From the NCBI GenBank assembly GCA_009773355.1, contig WRPG01000013.1:19994-83993 (forward strand): a stretch of 64,000 bases of DNA, in the 5' to 3' direction. The notes below the pieces were generated by a model. The model made no database searches. It was given only the letters and a program-made list of their open reading frames with translations, and was not told the origin of the DNA. Position numbers and translations under genes: made by a program. Every line of letters begins with the position of its first letter. The first letter of the stretch is position 1. This document shows, in pieces, positions 63,026-64,000 of the stretch. The DNA is from Limisphaerales bacterium (GTDB lineage Bacteria > Verrucomicrobiota > Verrucomicrobiia > Limisphaerales > SXTU01).

Positions 63026-63607
63026 TCAGACCTTGGCGATGACGCGGAGGATGTCGCTGAGCACCTCGACGGGCGTCTGGGTGGCGTTGATGTCGTGGAC
63101 GACATCCGGCCCGTAGAAGTCCAGCACGGGCTTGGTCTCCTGGTCATAGACCTGAAGGCGGGTGCGGATGACGTCGAGGTTCGCGTCGTCGAGGCGGTTG
63201 TCGCGCAGGGCGCGGCGCTGGAGGCGCTCGACCATCTTGTTCCGGTCGGGACAGGTCAGGTGGAGCAGGGCGCGGACGTCGAGCGTGCCCTGGAGCATTT
63301 TGGCCTGGGCGGCGTTGCGCGGGATGCCGTCGAGCACCACGGTGTCGCGCTCCGGGTTGAAGCGTCCGAGCATGGTGTTGGCCTGGATGTTGTTGCGCCA
63401 GAGGTCCACGGTGGCCTCGTCGGGGACAAGCTCGCCGCGGCTGGAGTATTCGAGGAAGACCCGGCCCAGGCGGCTGTCGGCGTTGAGGTTGCGGAACACG
63501 TCGCCGCAGGCGCAGTGGTAGTAGCCGGGGATGGTGCCGAGGATTTTGCCCTGCGTCCCCTTGCCGGAACCCGGCGCCCCGAAGAGCAGAATCGTGCGTA
63601 GCTTCAT
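63026..63607 (-). CDS. adk: Adenylate kinase
   Basis: A 193-residue nucleoside monophosphate kinase, without the long zinc LID. P-loop LLFGAPGSGKGTQGK, NMP-binding DVFRNLNADSRLG and VLDGIPRNAAQA (the DG-x-PR motif) and LQRRALRDNRLDD (LID Arg/Asp). It converts AMP and ATP to ADP. The DNVD-type end of the LID is slightly changed (LDDANLD), as in short adenylate or related kinases. Confidence 0.9.
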   Translation of the reverse strand: MKLRTILLFGAPGSGKGTQGKILGTIPGYYHCACGDVFRNLNADSRLGRVFLEYSSRGELVPDEATVDLWRNNIQANTMLGRFNPERDTVVLDGIPRNAAQAKMLQGTLDVRALLHLTCPDRNKMVERLQRRALRDNRLDDANLDVIRTRLQVYDQETKPVLDFYGPDVVHDINATQTPVEVLSDILRVIAKV

Positions 63608-63611
63608 GCGG

Positions 63612-64000
63612 TCAGCCTTCCTGCGGGCGGAGGTGGATTTCCTGAACGTCGCCCAAGGGAATCGGCTGGTCGGTGAAGGACCCGTCCTCCTGCGCGGCGC
63701 TGACCACCAGCTCGGTCTGGCTGATGCTCACGACGCGCTTGCTCCAGTATTCGCCGCCGGTCGTGGTGACCCAGACCAGCCACATGTCCTTCTCGGGCGC
63801 GGCGGGCACGGCCTTGAAGAAGCCGGCGAACTTGGTCTCGATGAAGCGCTTGTTGATGTTGGTCTCGCCCTTGCGATAGACGGCCGGTTCGAGCTTGGCG
63901 GCGGCCGGTGGCGCGGGAGCTTTCACCGGGGATGGCGCCGCTGCGGCTGGCACCGCCGCGCCGGGTTTGGCGGTGGCGACGGGCTTGGGGCCGGCGGGCG
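63612..64000 (-). CDS. Ala/Pro-rich protein with C-terminal beta domain (partial)
   Basis: Runs off the window edge. The visible part starts with an Ala/Pro/Lys-rich stretch and ends in a domain with KRFIETKFAGFFKAVPAAP, DMWLVWVTTTGGEYWSKRVV and PLGDVQEIHLRP. A GTG at 63953 is a possible internal start but the low-complexity frame continues upstream without a stop. Its stop is 4 bp before adk. No family was recognised. Confidence 0.6.
   Translation of the reverse strand, partial: PAGPKPVATAKPGAAVPAAAAPSPVKAPAPPAAAKLEPAVYRKGETNINKRFIETKFAGFFKAVPAAPEKDMWLVWVTTTGGEYWSKRVVSISQTELVVSAAQEDGSFTDQPIPLGDVQEIHLRPQEG

Overview
The window looks like a piece of a high-GC Verrucomicrobiota chromosome, probably of the Pedosphaera/Limisphaera type. 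The evidence is a PSCyt1/DUF1549/DUF1553 gene paired with a DUF1501 gene, a large-headed pseudopilin with the [17 protein letters not shown] start, GxxExxY proteins, and very many short repeats that read through proteins as text-like peptides (NRQSAIG, NSKLETQ, MDTNRHE). This placement is inferred from gene content; no rRNA gene is present.

Layout. 0.1-5.6 kb: secreted cytochrome-type PSCyt1 protein, DUF1501 protein and a DUF4380-like protein (+). 5.6-13.1 kb: chemosensory operon cheA-cheW-mcp-cheB-cheR (-). 13.4-15.4 kb: mnmG with two parS-like palindromes. 15.6-23.5 kb: copper/silver efflux operon (Cys-rich peptide, cusC, cusB, YHS-like lipoprotein, GxxExxY cassette, cusA). 23.5-24.3 kb: a PIN toxin-antitoxin pair between two copies of the cusA tail. 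24.4-27.9 kb: pseudopilin, T2SG/Sel1 protein and a membrane protein with two cyclic-nucleotide domains. 28.0-30.1 kb: dnaN, then what appears to be a decayed integron (attC, one lipoprotein cassette, attI-like site, intI remnant). 30.1-31.7 kb: yggS and a DUF1080 protein. 31.9-44.8 kb: one long (-) strand run usp-ppsA-pat-cbpA-merR-fdh-focA-ubiB, which reads as a stress/anaerobic formate and carbon-flux operon. 45.1-49.9 kb: an MBL-fold/cNMP-binding protein and a hybrid histidine kinase. 50.0-56.7 kb: oligopeptide transporter oppA-B-C-(insertion)-D-orf-F. 56.8-58.7 kb: lolC/E-lolD. The rest: class IV aminotransferase, WbaP-like sugar transferase, rpsU, an epimerase-like gene, a zinc-ribbon protein, adenylate kinase and a partial Ala/Pro-rich protein.

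The most striking layer is the repeats. Three kinds occur: REP/REPIN hairpins with a conserved GTAGC or GGAGC foot but freely varying stems; degenerate tandem 7-mers, often as inverted pairs; and degenerate tandem 10-mers that bracket both GxxExxY genes as inverted flanks. They lie between genes, supply stop codons, and sit in frame inside mnmG, cusA, cheA and the DUF1553 gene. Both GxxExxY genes sit inside a host operon and point the same way as it, and an empty copy of one flank pair follows mnmG. This looks like an undescribed mobile or repeat-maintained cassette system.
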